Positions 37,585 through 46,267 of a stretch of DNA of 64,000 nt are shown here, piece by piece. Source of the DNA: Burkholderia arboris (GTDB lineage: Bacteria; Pseudomonadota; Gammaproteobacteria; Burkholderiales; Burkholderiaceae); the NCBI RefSeq assembly GCF_902499125.1, contig NZ_CABVPX010000004.1, positions 186,001 to 250,000 on the forward strand. Direction: 5' to 3'. Every line of letters begins with the position of its first letter. Within the stretch, counting starts at the first letter, position 1. The notes beneath the pieces are model-generated. The model was not told the origin of the DNA, did not search any database, and worked only from the letters and a program-made list of their open reading frames with translations. A program made the translations under genes and the position numbers.

Positions 37585-38849
37585 CGCGGCGAATGCGCCC
37601 GGCGCGGGCGGCCGTGAAGCGCGTCGCGGCCGCGCTCTGCGGCGCGTGCTGCATCGGCGCGGTGCCGCTGTTCGCGCTCGCGGTCGCGCCGGCCGTGCAT
37701 ACGGTCGCCGTGCCGGCGGCGTCGACGCCGCAGGAAACCGGCGACCCGCGCCGCTTCATGCACGGCATCGGCGTGGCCGATGCCGGCAACGGCAAGCGCT
37801 GGGTGTTCTTCAGCAGTTCGGGCATCGTGCCGCGCGGCGCGCTGCGCAACGGCAACTGGCCGCATGACGTGTACGTCGGCGAATGGCTGCCGGGCAAGCC
37901 GCGCCTGCTGCATGTCCGCACGTTCATCAGCCGCCCCGAGGCACAGGAACCGGTATCGATCGCGCAGAACGCGCGCGGCGACATCTTCGTCACGTTCGAG
38001 GACGGCTGGAACGCACCGCAGGAAGTCAGCCAGCGCTATGGCGTCTATCGACGCGACCTGAAGCCCGTCAAGCCCTACCCGAACGACGTCGAGCCGGGCG
38101 GCCATTCGGGCCATGTCGCAACGGTCGGCGAACGCTTCGTCGTGTTCTATTCGGCCGACTGGGTCAACGGCGGCGGCGTCGACAATCTCGGCACCGGCAA
38201 CGGCGTCTACCTGAAAACCTACGACGCGGCCGGACGTGTGCTGAACCACGTGGCGGTCGCGCCGCACCGCCGCGAGTGGTGGCCCGTGATCGCGGGCTCG
38301 CCGCGCACCGCGTTGCTCGTCTGGCAGAAATTCATCGAAGGCAGCACCGACGCGACGCTCGAGTACGCGACGTTCGATCCCGTCACGGCCAGGCTGGACC
38401 TGCTCGGGACGCTGAACGACAGGATCCGGTACTACGTGTACTCGTCGGCCTATGTGCCGGAAATCGATCGCTTCATCGTCGTCACGACGACAGCGGACGA
38501 TCGCGGCGTCGCGATCCTGATCGCCCCGGACGGCCGCCGCACGGCGACGCTCGATTGCCTGCCGGCGTCGGTGCGCGAAGCCGGCATCGGGGTCTCCGGC
38601 ACGCATGCGTACGTACCGACCCGCGACGGGCGGCTGCTGACGCTGGCGCTTGGGGCCTCGGACATTTCGGTAAGTGGCATGCAGCGTTCGCCGATTCCGT
38701 GGGGCTCGACCGGTATCGCCGGGTTCCCGGCGCGCGGCACGGCGATGCATTTCGTGTCGCTGACGCCGTCGGGCACGCGCGAAGCCGATTTCGAAGCGGA
38801 GCGCGACACGCCGATGCCGAACGGCGAAGTGCCTTGTTCGAGTCATTGA
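37581..38849 (+). CDS. secreted protein of unknown function coupled to glmS
   Basis: 422 residues. Signal peptide or N-terminal anchor ([23 protein letters not shown]), then a repetitive beta-rich domain whose blades recur as [65 protein letters not shown] and [10 protein letters not shown], suggesting a six- or seven-bladed propeller. Not recognised as a named family. ATG overlaps the glmS stop (ATGA), so it belongs to the PNAG operon. A lectin-like or polymer-binding role in the periplasm is a guess from fold and position. Confidence 0.6.
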   Translation: MTRRMRPARAAVKRVAAALCGACCIGAVPLFALAVAPAVHTVAVPAASTPQETGDPRRFMHGIGVADAGNGKRWVFFSSSGIVPRGALRNGNWPHDVYVGEWLPGKPRLLHVRTFISRPEAQEPVSIAQNARGDIFVTFEDGWNAPQEVSQRYGVYRRDLKPVKPYPNDVEPGGHSGHVATVGERFVVFYSADWVNGGGVDNLGTGNGVYLKTYDAAGRVLNHVAVAPHRREWWPVIAGSPRTALLVWQKFIEGSTDATLEYATFDPVTARLDLLGTLNDRIRYYVYSSAYVPEIDRFIVVTTTADDRGVAILIAPDGRRTATLDCLPASVREAGIGVSGTHAYVPTRDGRLLTLALGASDISVSGMQRSPIPWGSTGIAGFPARGTAMHFVSLTPSGTREADFEAERDTPMPNGEVPCSSH

Positions 38850-38878
38850 CGCCGCATGACCCGCCCGGTTGAAGCCGT

Positions 38879-39724
38879 TCAGCCGGCGATCCCGCTACCC
38901 TGGCCGAACCGCGCCACGCAATGCCACACCCACTTGGCCGTCTGGTAGTCGAGCACGCCGTCGCGCGCGCGGCCGAGCACGGCCGGCGTCACGACGCGGT
39001 CGACGGCAATCTGCGCGATGGCATCGGCCGCCGCCGGCCCGCGGAACTGCTCGCACTCGGCAAGCCGATCCAGCGACAGCCGGAAACCGCCGTGCCACTC
39101 GACCCGGCAGCCCGACCGCCCCGCCGCCGCCTCGACCGGCGTATCGCGATAGCTCGGATCGAGCACGATCGCGTCGACATCGTCGCCGAGACTGACCGCA
39201 CCGTGGACCTGCGCCTCGATGTAGTTGTCGAGCAGCGCATCGAGCCCGTCGCGGTTTTCAGCCGCGAGCGGGATCAGCGCCGTGCAGTCCTGGATCGCGA
39301 AATGCGCGGGCTGGTAATGGCTATCCGGATAGCAGAAGGTCGTTCGCCGGTGCACGTCGTTGCGCAGACGCAAATGACAGGATCCAAAGCGTCTCGATCC
39401 GCCAACCGGATCGAGCCGATGATTCAGCGCACCGTACTTGGGCCGCAGTGCGGGATCGGCATCATCGTATGCCCGCCCGAACATCCTGCTTTCCCATTGC
39501 CAGCGATCGCCGCCGGGATACGCGGTCAGGCCGCCATTGCTCGTCGCCGTTTCGAACTGCGACCGGTACATGCCGTCGCGGACAATCCGCTCGAGCGTGC
39601 CGATGCCGGCGGCCAGCGTATCCGGATGAAAATTGAGCGTAACGGGGAAGGCAGGGCCCAGCCGCTCCGGCGGCGGCCAGGATCGTCGGATATGGGCGAG
39701 CGCCCGGTCTGCGGCAGTGTCCAT
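38879..39724 (-). CDS. DUF3626 family protein
   Basis: 281 residues from ATG 39724 (DTAADRALAHIRRSW). Characteristic family stretches: LNFHPDTLAAG, DGMYRSQFETATSNGGLTAYPGG, RPKYGALNHRLDPVGGSRRFGSCHLRLR and FCYPDSHYQPAHF. The conserved HPD, RSQFETGTSNGG-like and FGSCH motifs suggest an enzyme, but no activity is known to me. The frame stays open upstream for 291 more codons without family character. It converges on the PNAG operon end with a 29-bp gap. Confidence 0.8.
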   Translation of the reverse strand: MDTAADRALAHIRRSWPPPERLGPAFPVTLNFHPDTLAAGIGTLERIVRDGMYRSQFETATSNGGLTAYPGGDRWQWESRMFGRAYDDADPALRPKYGALNHRLDPVGGSRRFGSCHLRLRNDVHRRTTFCYPDSHYQPAHFAIQDCTALIPLAAENRDGLDALLDNYIEAQVHGAVSLGDDVDAIVLDPSYRDTPVEAAAGRSGCRVEWHGGFRLSLDRLAECEQFRGPAAADAIAQIAVDRVVTPAVLGRARDGVLDYQTAKWVWHCVARFGQGSGIAG

Positions 39725-39967
39725 GCGTGGTGTCCGGTAGCGTCGAACGTTGCCGACGGTATCGTGGCGTTGCCGGCCCGGCGCCGGGGCGGATGGCCGC
39801 GTCGGGCACGTGCCGAAGCACGATACTACCGCGCACGTGCTCCGATCGCCCCTCCGTCGCAGAATTCGCCAGCGCCGCGCGTAGCGGATAGACTGTCGCC
39901 CGATTCCTTCCATCGGCCGCGGCGCCCGCCTCCTGCCGCCGCCGGAACGCCCTTCCCAGGAGAACGA

Positions 39968-40804
39968 ATGCTGAAGCGCCAGTGGTTTTCGCTCGTGCTG
40001 CTGATGGTCTGCCTGATCGGACAACGCGCGTCGGCCCAGTCCACGCTCGAACTCGAAACCGACGGCACGGCCCGCACCCTCACCCGGCAGACGCTGCTCG
40101 CGCGCCCCGACGCCACGGACATCCACGTGCCGCGCGACATCGCGTATGGCCGGCCGATGACGTTCCGCGCGGTGCCGTTCGCCGCGCTGCTCGGCGATAC
40201 GCCGCTGCCGGCCGACGGCGTGCTCGAAACCCGCGCGGCCGACGGCTTCGCCGCGCAACTGCCGATGGATCTCGTGCGCCGCCAGGCACCGTCCCGCGCC
40301 GTCCCGTGGCTCGCGATCGAGGATCCGGCCCATCCGTGGCCGAAGCTGCCCGGCAAGCAGGTCAGCGCCGGGCCGTTCTACCTCGTGTGGCTCGGGCCGG
40401 ATGCGTCGTCGGTGCGCGGCGAGCAGTGGCCGTACCAGATCGTGCGCGTGACGATCGAATCGTCGCCGCTCGCGCGCTGGCCGTCGCTCGCCGTCGATGC
40501 CGCATTGCCCGCCAACGATCCGGCCCGCGCGGGACAGCGGCTGTTCGTCACGCAATGTCTCGCGTGCCACCGGCTCGACGGCGCGGGCAGCAGCCACGCC
40601 GGCCCCGACCTGAACGCGCCGATGAATCCGGTCGACTACTTCCAGCCGGCCGCGCTGCGCCGCTATATCCGCAACCCGGCATCGGTGCGCGACTGGCCGG
40701 GCCGCAGCATGCCGGCGTTTCCGCCCGACCAGTTGAGCGACCGCGAACTCGACCAGATCGTCGCGTATCTCGCGGATAGGGCAAAGCGCAAGGCCGGCAA
40801 GTAA
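39968..40804 (+). CDS. periplasmic c-type cytochrome with N-terminal Moco-protein-like domain
   Basis: 278 residues. Signal peptide FSLVLLMVCLIGQRASA. Residues about 25-170 resemble the beta-rich fold of sulfite-oxidase-like/molybdopterin-binding accessory domains (VPFAALLGDTPLPADG, FYLVWLGPDASS), without a clear cofactor Cys. About 185-275 is a class I cytochrome c with haem motif CLACH and the axial Met in GRSMPAFPPDQLS. Probably a periplasmic electron carrier; partner not evident. ATG 39968 follows CCCAGGAGAACGA. Confidence 0.75.
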   Translation: MLKRQWFSLVLLMVCLIGQRASAQSTLELETDGTARTLTRQTLLARPDATDIHVPRDIAYGRPMTFRAVPFAALLGDTPLPADGVLETRAADGFAAQLPMDLVRRQAPSRAVPWLAIEDPAHPWPKLPGKQVSAGPFYLVWLGPDASSVRGEQWPYQIVRVTIESSPLARWPSLAVDAALPANDPARAGQRLFVTQCLACHRLDGAGSSHAGPDLNAPMNPVDYFQPAALRRYIRNPASVRDWPGRSMPAFPPDQLSDRELDQIVAYLADRAKRKAGK

Positions 40805-40833
40805 CGGGCAGCCGGATCATCCAGGGGACGTCG

Positions 40834-41316
40834 ATGACGCCACGCGACACGCTGTTCACCATCGCACCGATCGACGCCGTGCAGACGCACCCGCTCAGGG
40901 CGACGATCCTGCTGAACGGCGACCTGACCGCGTGCGAACTGGCGGGAGACCATGCGCCGACGACGCTGCACGTCGGCGTGCGCGACGGCCGGTCGAGCAT
41001 CGTGGCAGTCGCATCGCTCTGCGAGGAGCCGCGCGACGACGACCCTGCGCGGCCGGCGTGGCGGCTGCGCGGGATGGCCGTCCACCCTGCCGTGCGCGGC
41101 ATGGGATTCGGGCGTGTGTTGGTGCAGGTTTGCGTGCGGCACGCGGAACAACGCGGCGCCGCGCTCGTCTGGTGTACGGCGCGCGAAGCGGCGTACCGGT
41201 TCTACGAACAGCTCGGGTTTGCGGCCGATGGCGCGTTGATGACGATGCCGGGCCGCACCGATACGGCGTTCCATGTGATGCGCCGTTACATCGATCGGCG
41301 TTTGCCGTCAGCCTGA
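40834..41316 (+). CDS. GNAT-family N-acetyltransferase
   Basis: 160 residues. Core acetyl-CoA motif RLRGMAVHPAVRGMGFGRVLVQ (split over residues 77-98; R/Q-x-x-G-x-G/A as VRGMGFG) and a C-terminal FYEQLGFAADG. Substrate unknown; the N-terminal half lacks features that would identify one. Located 29 bp downstream of the cytochrome gene, probably co-transcribed. Converges on the carbamoylase gene. Confidence 0.85.
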   Translation: MTPRDTLFTIAPIDAVQTHPLRATILLNGDLTACELAGDHAPTTLHVGVRDGRSSIVAVASLCEEPRDDDPARPAWRLRGMAVHPAVRGMGFGRVLVQVCVRHAEQRGAALVWCTAREAAYRFYEQLGFAADGALMTMPGRTDTAFHVMRRYIDRRLPSA

Positions 41317-41398
41317 CGCCACCCGCGCGCGGCGCCGCGCCGGAAGGATGCACGTTCAGCCCGGCGAACCCCTTCCCGCCGGGCCGCGCGCATCACCC

Positions 41399-42649
41399 TC
41401 AGGCTTCCTGCGCGCTCTGCAGCACCGCACGCAACAGTACGTCGGCCCCCGCCGCAGCCCATTCGGGCGTAATCGCTTCGGCTTCGTTGTGGCTCAGCCC
41501 GTCGACGCACGGCACGAAGATCATCCCGGTCGGCGCAACCCGCGCGACATAGCACGCGTCATGGCCCGCGCCGGACACGATATCCATGTGCGACAGCCCG
41601 AGCACCTCGGCCGCATCACGCACCGTGTCGATGCAGCGCGGCGCGAACGGGATCGGCGCATACGTGAAGATCTGCTCGATCTGCGCGCCGAGCCCGGTTT
41701 CGTCGGCCACGCGTGCAAGCTCCGCACGCAGCACCGCATCCAGTTCGTCGAGTACCGCATCGTCGGGGTGACGGAATTCGACCGTGAAGAAACAGCCGCC
41801 CGGCACCGTGTTGCGCGAATTCGGCCGCGCCTCGATCATCCCGACCGTTGCGCGCGCATACGGTGCGTAACGGCGGCCGAGCACTTCGATGAACGAGATC
41901 ATCCGCGCGGCACCGACCAGCGCATCGCGACGGACCTCCATCGGCGTCGTGCCCGCATGCGCGTCGACGCCGGTCAGCGTCACTTCGTACCAGCGCTGCC
42001 CCTGCCCGGCCGTCACGACGCCGATCGTCTTGCCGGCCCGTTCGAGAATCGGGCCCTGCTCGATATGCAGTTCATACGCCGCGTGCACCGGATAGCCGCC
42101 GACGGGTTCGGCGCCCGCGTAGCCGATCCGTTCGAGTTCCTCGCCGATCGTCCTGCCCGCGCCGTCGGTACGCGACAGCCCGTATTCGAGCGTATAGACG
42201 CCCGAGAACACGCCGGCCGACACCATCGCCGGTGCGAAGCGCGAGCCTTCCTCGTTGGTCCAGATCACGACGTCGACCGGACGCTCGGTCTCGATACCCG
42301 CATCGTTCAGCGCGCGCACGACTTCCAGCCCGCCGAGCACGCCGTAGATGCCGTCGTAGCGGCCGCCGGTCGGCTGCGAATCGGCGTGCGAGCCCGTCAT
42401 CACCGGCGCGGCATCGGGGTTGCGGCCCGCGCGGCGCGCGAACACGTTGCCCATCCGGTCGACGCGCACCGTGCAGCCGGCGTCGCGCGCCCATTGCACG
42501 AACAGGTCGCGCGATTCGCGATCGAGATCGGTCAGCGCGAGGCGGCAGACGCCGCCCTTCGGCGTCGCGCCGATCTGCGCCATCCGCTCGAGCGACGTCC
42601 ACAGACGGTCGCCGTCGACACGCGGCGCATTCACGGTGTCGTCACGCAT
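41399..42649 (-). CDS. Zn-dependent M20 amidohydrolase, N-carbamoyl-L-amino-acid hydrolase type
   Basis: 416 residues from ATG 42649 (RDDTVNAPRVDGDRLW). Bimetal ligands in GSHADSQPTGGRYDG, WTNEEGSRFAP, LHIEQGP and the late SGAGHDACYVA. Dimerisation domain includes GVDAHAGTTPMEVRRDAL. The family covers allantoate amidohydrolase, beta-ureidopropionase and carbamoylases. Its ATG overlaps the stop of an ATC-hydrolase-type gene by 8 bases (ATGCGTGA). In Pseudomonas the same pairing (AtcB/AtcC) converts 2-amino-thiazoline-4-carboxylate through N-carbamoyl-cysteine to L-cysteine, so this is the AtcC-like step by context. Substrate remains inferred. Confidence 0.85.
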   Translation of the reverse strand: MRDDTVNAPRVDGDRLWTSLERMAQIGATPKGGVCRLALTDLDRESRDLFVQWARDAGCTVRVDRMGNVFARRAGRNPDAAPVMTGSHADSQPTGGRYDGIYGVLGGLEVVRALNDAGIETERPVDVVIWTNEEGSRFAPAMVSAGVFSGVYTLEYGLSRTDGAGRTIGEELERIGYAGAEPVGGYPVHAAYELHIEQGPILERAGKTIGVVTAGQGQRWYEVTLTGVDAHAGTTPMEVRRDALVGAARMISFIEVLGRRYAPYARATVGMIEARPNSRNTVPGGCFFTVEFRHPDDAVLDELDAVLRAELARVADETGLGAQIEQIFTYAPIPFAPRCIDTVRDAAEVLGLSHMDIVSGAGHDACYVARVAPTGMIFVPCVDGLSHNEAEAITPEWAAAGADVLLRAVLQSAQEA

Positions 42650-43166
42650 CGCCGTTCTCCGGCGCGCTTTGCCGTGCGTAGCGGAAGTCGCAGCGCTTGC
42701 CGCCCTGCATGATCGTGCTCGTGCGCGTGAGCGCGATGTCGGGCGCATAGCCCTGGATGAAATAGCTGTCGCGCGCGCAGCTCAGCAGGTGCCCGATCTC
42801 GCCGAGCCCCATTGCGTGATACATCTCCGCGTAGCTGCAGCGATGCACGTCGTAGTCGTAGTGCGCGTCGTCCGCACGCCGCACCTCGACATCGAGCGCA
42901 TCGTCCTTCTCCCACAGCACCTGCAGCGCGATGAACGACTGCACGCTCGTGCCGCCAGGCTCCTGCGCGGCGAACGTGCGGCCCGCGTCGACGGCCGCGC
43001 CGCGCACGGCTTCCGCGATCACGCCCTGCGCGCGCTCGGCGCCGAACTCGCGCTTCATGATTTCGTAGATCGGCTTGATGATTTCCGCTTCGATGCGGCG
43101 CCGCGCGAGGATCCCGAGGCGCGTGTCCTCGGGTGCGGCGGCGGATGTCTGGGTCGCTTCGGTCAT
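42642..43166 (-). CDS. L-2-amino-thiazoline-4-carboxylate hydrolase family protein
   Basis: 174 residues from ATG 43166 (TEATQTSAAAPEDTRLGIL). Family features: helical N-terminus (RRIEAEIIKPIYEIMKREFG), then HRCSYAEMYHAMGLGEIGHLLSCARDS (residues about 109-134), with paired Cys and His that may bind metal or substrate, and the late LTRTSTIMQGGKRCDFRYA. Opens the thiazoline ring of ATC to give N-carbamoyl-L-cysteine in characterised members; many members are uncharacterised. Sits 26 bp downstream of a binding-protein gene and overlaps the carbamoylase. Confidence 0.78.
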   Translation of the reverse strand: MTEATQTSAAAPEDTRLGILARRRIEAEIIKPIYEIMKREFGAERAQGVIAEAVRGAAVDAGRTFAAQEPGGTSVQSFIALQVLWEKDDALDVEVRRADDAHYDYDVHRCSYAEMYHAMGLGEIGHLLSCARDSYFIQGYAPDIALTRTSTIMQGGKRCDFRYARQSAPENGDA

Positions 43167-43192
43167 GGGGATCGTCTTCGTTGTCCGGTTGC

Positions 43193-44359
43193 TTACTTGA
43201 CTGCGGTGCGCGCGCCGCCGAGCACATCGACGACGGTCCACTTGCCGCCGCGCACCTGGTAGATCGTGAAAGCCGGGTCCTTCAGGTTGCCTTCGGCGTC
43301 GAACGCGATGCGCCCCGTCACGCCTGGCCGCTCGATCGCGCGCACCGCCGCGACCAGCTTCGCCGGCTGTGTCGTGCCGGCCTTCTGCGCGGCCGCGATC
43401 AGCGTGGCGGCCGCGTCGTACGCGAACGGCGCATGCAGTTCGATCGGCGCACGGAAGCGTGCCTGGTATTGCGTGTCGAACGCCTTGCCGCCCGGCATCC
43501 GGTCGAGCGGCAGGCCCGGCTCGAGCGCCGTCACGCCGTCGCCGTCCTTGCCCGCGAGCGACAGGAAGGTCTGGCTCACGAAGCCGCCCGCGCCGAGCAG
43601 CGGCGCGTTCACGCCGAGCTGGCGCATCCGGCGCGAGATCGGCGCGGCCTGTGCGTCGAGGCCGCCGAAGAACACGAGATCCGCGCGCTTGCCCTTGATC
43701 GCGGTCAGCACGCCGCTGAAGTCGGTCGACTTGTCGTTCACGTACTGACGATCGACGATCGTGCCGTCGTTCGCCTGCACGCCCTTGATGAACTGCTCGG
43801 CCAGCCCCGCGCCGAACGACGTGCGATCGTCGATCACCGCGATGCGCTTCGCCTTCAGCGTCTTCACCGCGTACGCGCCGGTGAAATTGCCGCCTGCGTC
43901 GTCGTGACCCATGATGCGGAACGCTGTCGCGTAGCCCTGCTGCGTGTATTGATGGCCGGTGGACGCCGGCGCAATCTGCGGGATGCCCGCATCGCGGTAC
44001 ACGCGCGACGCCGGCACGCTGCAGCCCGTGTTCCAGTGACCGACGACGCCGATCACGTGCTGGTCGACGAGTTGCTGTGCGACCGCGACGGCCGTGCGCG
44101 GATCGGACTGGTCGTCGGCTGCGACGAGCTTGTAGACGACCGGCTTGCCGCCGATGGCCGGATGTTTCGCGTTCGCGTCGTCGATCGCGAGTTGCGCGCC
44201 GTTCTGCAGATCCTTGCCGATCCGCGCGGACGGGCCGGTAAGCGGCGCGGCGAGACCGATCAGGATCGTCTGCGGCGCGGATTGCGCGAACGCGGGAACG
44301 GAAGCGACCAGGGCGGCCGCCGAGCATGCGAGGCTGGCGTGGAGAAATGCGATTTTCAT
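43193..44359 (-). CDS. periplasmic substrate-binding protein, branched-chain amino acid (LivK) type
   Basis: 388 residues from ATG 44359 (KIAFLHASLACSAAALV). Signal peptide ends near SVPAFA. Type I periplasmic-binding fold: ILIGLAAPLTGPSARIGKDLQNGAQLAID (split, residues about 34-62), VVGHWNTGCSVPASRVY, and LVFFGGLDAQAAPISRRM. No membrane or ATPase subunits are adjacent, so it must use a transporter encoded elsewhere. Heads the operon with the ATC hydrolase and carbamoylase, suggesting it captures their substrate. The region upstream has an AT-rich dyad. Confidence 0.88.
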   Translation of the reverse strand: MKIAFLHASLACSAAALVASVPAFAQSAPQTILIGLAAPLTGPSARIGKDLQNGAQLAIDDANAKHPAIGGKPVVYKLVAADDQSDPRTAVAVAQQLVDQHVIGVVGHWNTGCSVPASRVYRDAGIPQIAPASTGHQYTQQGYATAFRIMGHDDAGGNFTGAYAVKTLKAKRIAVIDDRTSFGAGLAEQFIKGVQANDGTIVDRQYVNDKSTDFSGVLTAIKGKRADLVFFGGLDAQAAPISRRMRQLGVNAPLLGAGGFVSQTFLSLAGKDGDGVTALEPGLPLDRMPGGKAFDTQYQARFRAPIELHAPFAYDAAATLIAAAQKAGTTQPAKLVAAVRAIERPGVTGRIAFDAEGNLKDPAFTIYQVRGGKWTVVDVLGGARTAVK

Positions 44360-44389
44360 GTGCGAGGGATCGGTGAATCGGATCAAAAC

Positions 44390-44411
44390 ATGAAAAATAT
44401 TAAATATTCAT
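44390..44411. promoter_or_regulatory. AT-rich dyad upstream of the binding-protein operon
   Basis: An imperfect 22-bp inverted repeat with outer arms ATGAA/TTCAT and inner AATATT/AAATATT, in the 178-bp divergent region between the binding-protein gene and the LysR gene. LysR-type regulators bind T-N11-A dyads at such positions, so this is the best candidate operator. The motif ATGAAAAATAT recurs at the LysR start codon (44538). Confidence 0.45.
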
Positions 44412-44537
44412 CACCCAAACCCCAAATACCCAATTGTTGGATGCTTATGCCGTTCTCGGCACATTAAAGCACAACCCTGTAAACAAAGGATATTTTCATG
44501 TTGTCGCTTTCCCTGACTTTTCGATAAAATTCGACAC

Positions 44538-45434
44538 ATGAAAAATATCGAACAATTGCCGCACGATCCGCCGCTGCGCGCGGTACGTGCGTTCGAAGCG
44601 TTTGCGCGTCTCGGATCGGTCACCGCGGCGGCGGGCGAACTCGACATCACGCCGTCGGCGGTCAGTCATCAGCTGCAACTGCTGGAAGCATTCATCCAGA
44701 CGCCGCTGACGGTGCGCGAGGGTCGGCTGCTCGCGCTCACCGACGAAGGGCGCGACTACTACCGGTCGATCAGCGCCGCGTTCTCGGTGCTGCGCAGCGC
44801 GACGCGCTTCGTACGCGACCGTTCGTCGCTGCGGCAGATCACCGTCAGCCTGATTCCGCTGCTCGGCATCGGCTGGTTCATTCCCCGGCTGCACGCGTTC
44901 CTCGCGGACAACACGGACGTCGACGTGACGGTGCTGTACGCACATCACCGCAACTACCGAAGCGATGCGTCGGACCTGTCGATCCGCTTCGGCACCGGCG
45001 ACTGGCCCGGCTACCGCTGCGAGCGGCTGCTGCCGGGCGCGATGGTGCCGATGTGCAGCCCGTCGTTCCTGAAGCGCCACGGGCCGTTCCGCACGCCGGC
45101 CGATCTCGCGCGTGCGCCGCTCGTGCACGACGAGGACCGCAGCACGTGGGTCAACTGGCTGCAGGGCGCCGGCGTGCGGCATATGTCACACGCGGTGGGA
45201 CCGATGTTCGAGGATGGGCAGCTCACGCTGAGCGCCGCGCGTGCGGATCTCGGCGCGGCGCTGCTGCGTGCGCCGCTGGTCGAGCGCGAGCTGGCGAACG
45301 GCGAACTGGTGAAGCTGTTCGATCACGCGCTCGACGACGGGCGCGATTACTACCTGTGCACGCGCGAAGACGCGGATATGCCGGACGGGGCTCGGCGGCT
45401 GGCGGCGTGGCTGAGGAAGATGGCGGGGATTTGA
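44538..45434 (+). CDS. LysR-family regulator (GcvA-like), divergent from the ATC operon
   Basis: 298 residues. N-terminal helix-turn-helix with the GcvA-type opening LRAVRAFEAFARLGSVTAAAGEL and PSAVSHQLQLLE; effector domain IPLLGIGWFIPRLHAFL, SIRFGTGDWPGY and VPMCSPSFL, typical of the GcvA subgroup. Divergently placed next to the binding-protein/hydrolase/carbamoylase operon, which it probably activates, perhaps with the substrate or a thiol product as coinducer. Overlap of its start codon with a copy of the AT-rich motif suggests autoregulation. Confidence 0.88.
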   Translation: MKNIEQLPHDPPLRAVRAFEAFARLGSVTAAAGELDITPSAVSHQLQLLEAFIQTPLTVREGRLLALTDEGRDYYRSISAAFSVLRSATRFVRDRSSLRQITVSLIPLLGIGWFIPRLHAFLADNTDVDVTVLYAHHRNYRSDASDLSIRFGTGDWPGYRCERLLPGAMVPMCSPSFLKRHGPFRTPADLARAPLVHDEDRSTWVNWLQGAGVRHMSHAVGPMFEDGQLTLSAARADLGAALLRAPLVERELANGELVKLFDHALDDGRDYYLCTREDADMPDGARRLAAWLRKMAGI

Positions 45435-45586
45435 GCGGAGGCATCCCGCCAGCTCCACGCAATCAAGGGCCGGAAGCAGATAGAAAATCCCGATGCCCCG
45501 GATTGAAACAAGCAATTTCCCAAACTCAGGGTGAACCCGGATACTGGCAACACTCCACTCACCACTGACGAAAAGGAATTCTCCAG

Positions 45587-46150
45587 ATGCCGATCATCAA
45601 CACCCAAATCAAGCCGTTCAAGGCAACCGCTTACCACAACGGCGATTTCGTGCCCGTCTCGGAAGAGAACTTCAAGGGCAAGTGGTCCGTCGTCGTGTTC
45701 TACCCGGCCGACTTCACGTTCGTCTGCCCGACCGAGCTGGGCGACCTCGCCGACCGTTACGCGGAATTCCAGAAGCTGGGTGTCGAAATCTACGGCGTGT
45801 CGACCGACACGCACTTCACGCACAAGGCATGGCACGACACGTCGGACACGATCGGCAAGATCAAGTACCCGATGATCGGCGACCCGACGCTCACGCTGTC
45901 GCGCAACTTCGACGTGCTGATCGAGGAAGAAGGGATGGCCCTGCGCGGCACGTTCGTGATCAACCCGGAAGGCGAGATCAAGCTGTGCGAAATCCACGAC
46001 AACGGCATCGGCCGCGACGCAGGCGAACTGCTGCGCAAGGTGCAGGCTGCGCAATACATCGCGGCGCACCCGGGTGAAGTGTGCCCGGCCAAGTGGACGC
46101 CGGGTGCGGAAACGCTGACCCCGTCGCTCGACCTGATCGGCAAGATCTGA
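45587..46150 (+). CDS. ahpC: alkyl hydroperoxide reductase subunit C (peroxiredoxin)
   Basis: 187 residues. Typical 2-Cys peroxiredoxin that reduces alkyl and hydrogen peroxides. Peroxidatic Cys in [17 protein letters not shown] (about residue 47), resolving Cys in [10 protein letters not shown] (about residue 166). Shine-Dalgarno AAGGAA about ten bases before the ATG. Followed by two perfect GC hairpins and ahpF, its electron donor. I could not find a clear OxyR site in the 150 bp upstream. Confidence 0.97.
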   Translation: MPIINTQIKPFKATAYHNGDFVPVSEENFKGKWSVVVFYPADFTFVCPTELGDLADRYAEFQKLGVEIYGVSTDTHFTHKAWHDTSDTIGKIKYPMIGDPTLTLSRNFDVLIEEEGMALRGTFVINPEGEIKLCEIHDNGIGRDAGELLRKVQAAQYIAAHPGEVCPAKWTPGAETLTPSLDLIGKI

Positions 46151-46160
46151 CGATCGCGCC

Positions 46161-46211
46161 GCGCGCCTCGCACGAGGCGCGCGACGGCGGGCCGCCGCAG
46201 CGCGGCCCGCC
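46161..46211 (+). promoter_or_regulatory. two tandem GC hairpins between ahpC and ahpF
   Basis: Hairpin 1: GCGCGCCTCG (46161-46170) pairs perfectly with CGAGGCGCGC (46173-46182). Hairpin 2: GGCGGGCCGC (46186-46195) pairs perfectly with GCGGCCCGCC (46202-46211) around a 6-base loop. Neither has a T tract. They are placed to protect the 3' end of ahpC mRNA or partly terminate, which would make far more AhpC than AhpF, as the enzymes need. Confidence 0.7.
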
Positions 46212-46267
46212 CCCTCCTCCGGCACGACGTGCCCGACCAGCATAATCAATACGGAATCCGAAACGCC

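Noticed and set aside
45435..45586. OxyR binding site before ahpC
   Set aside because: An ATAG occurs near 45480, but the remaining half-sites with the required spacing are not convincing.
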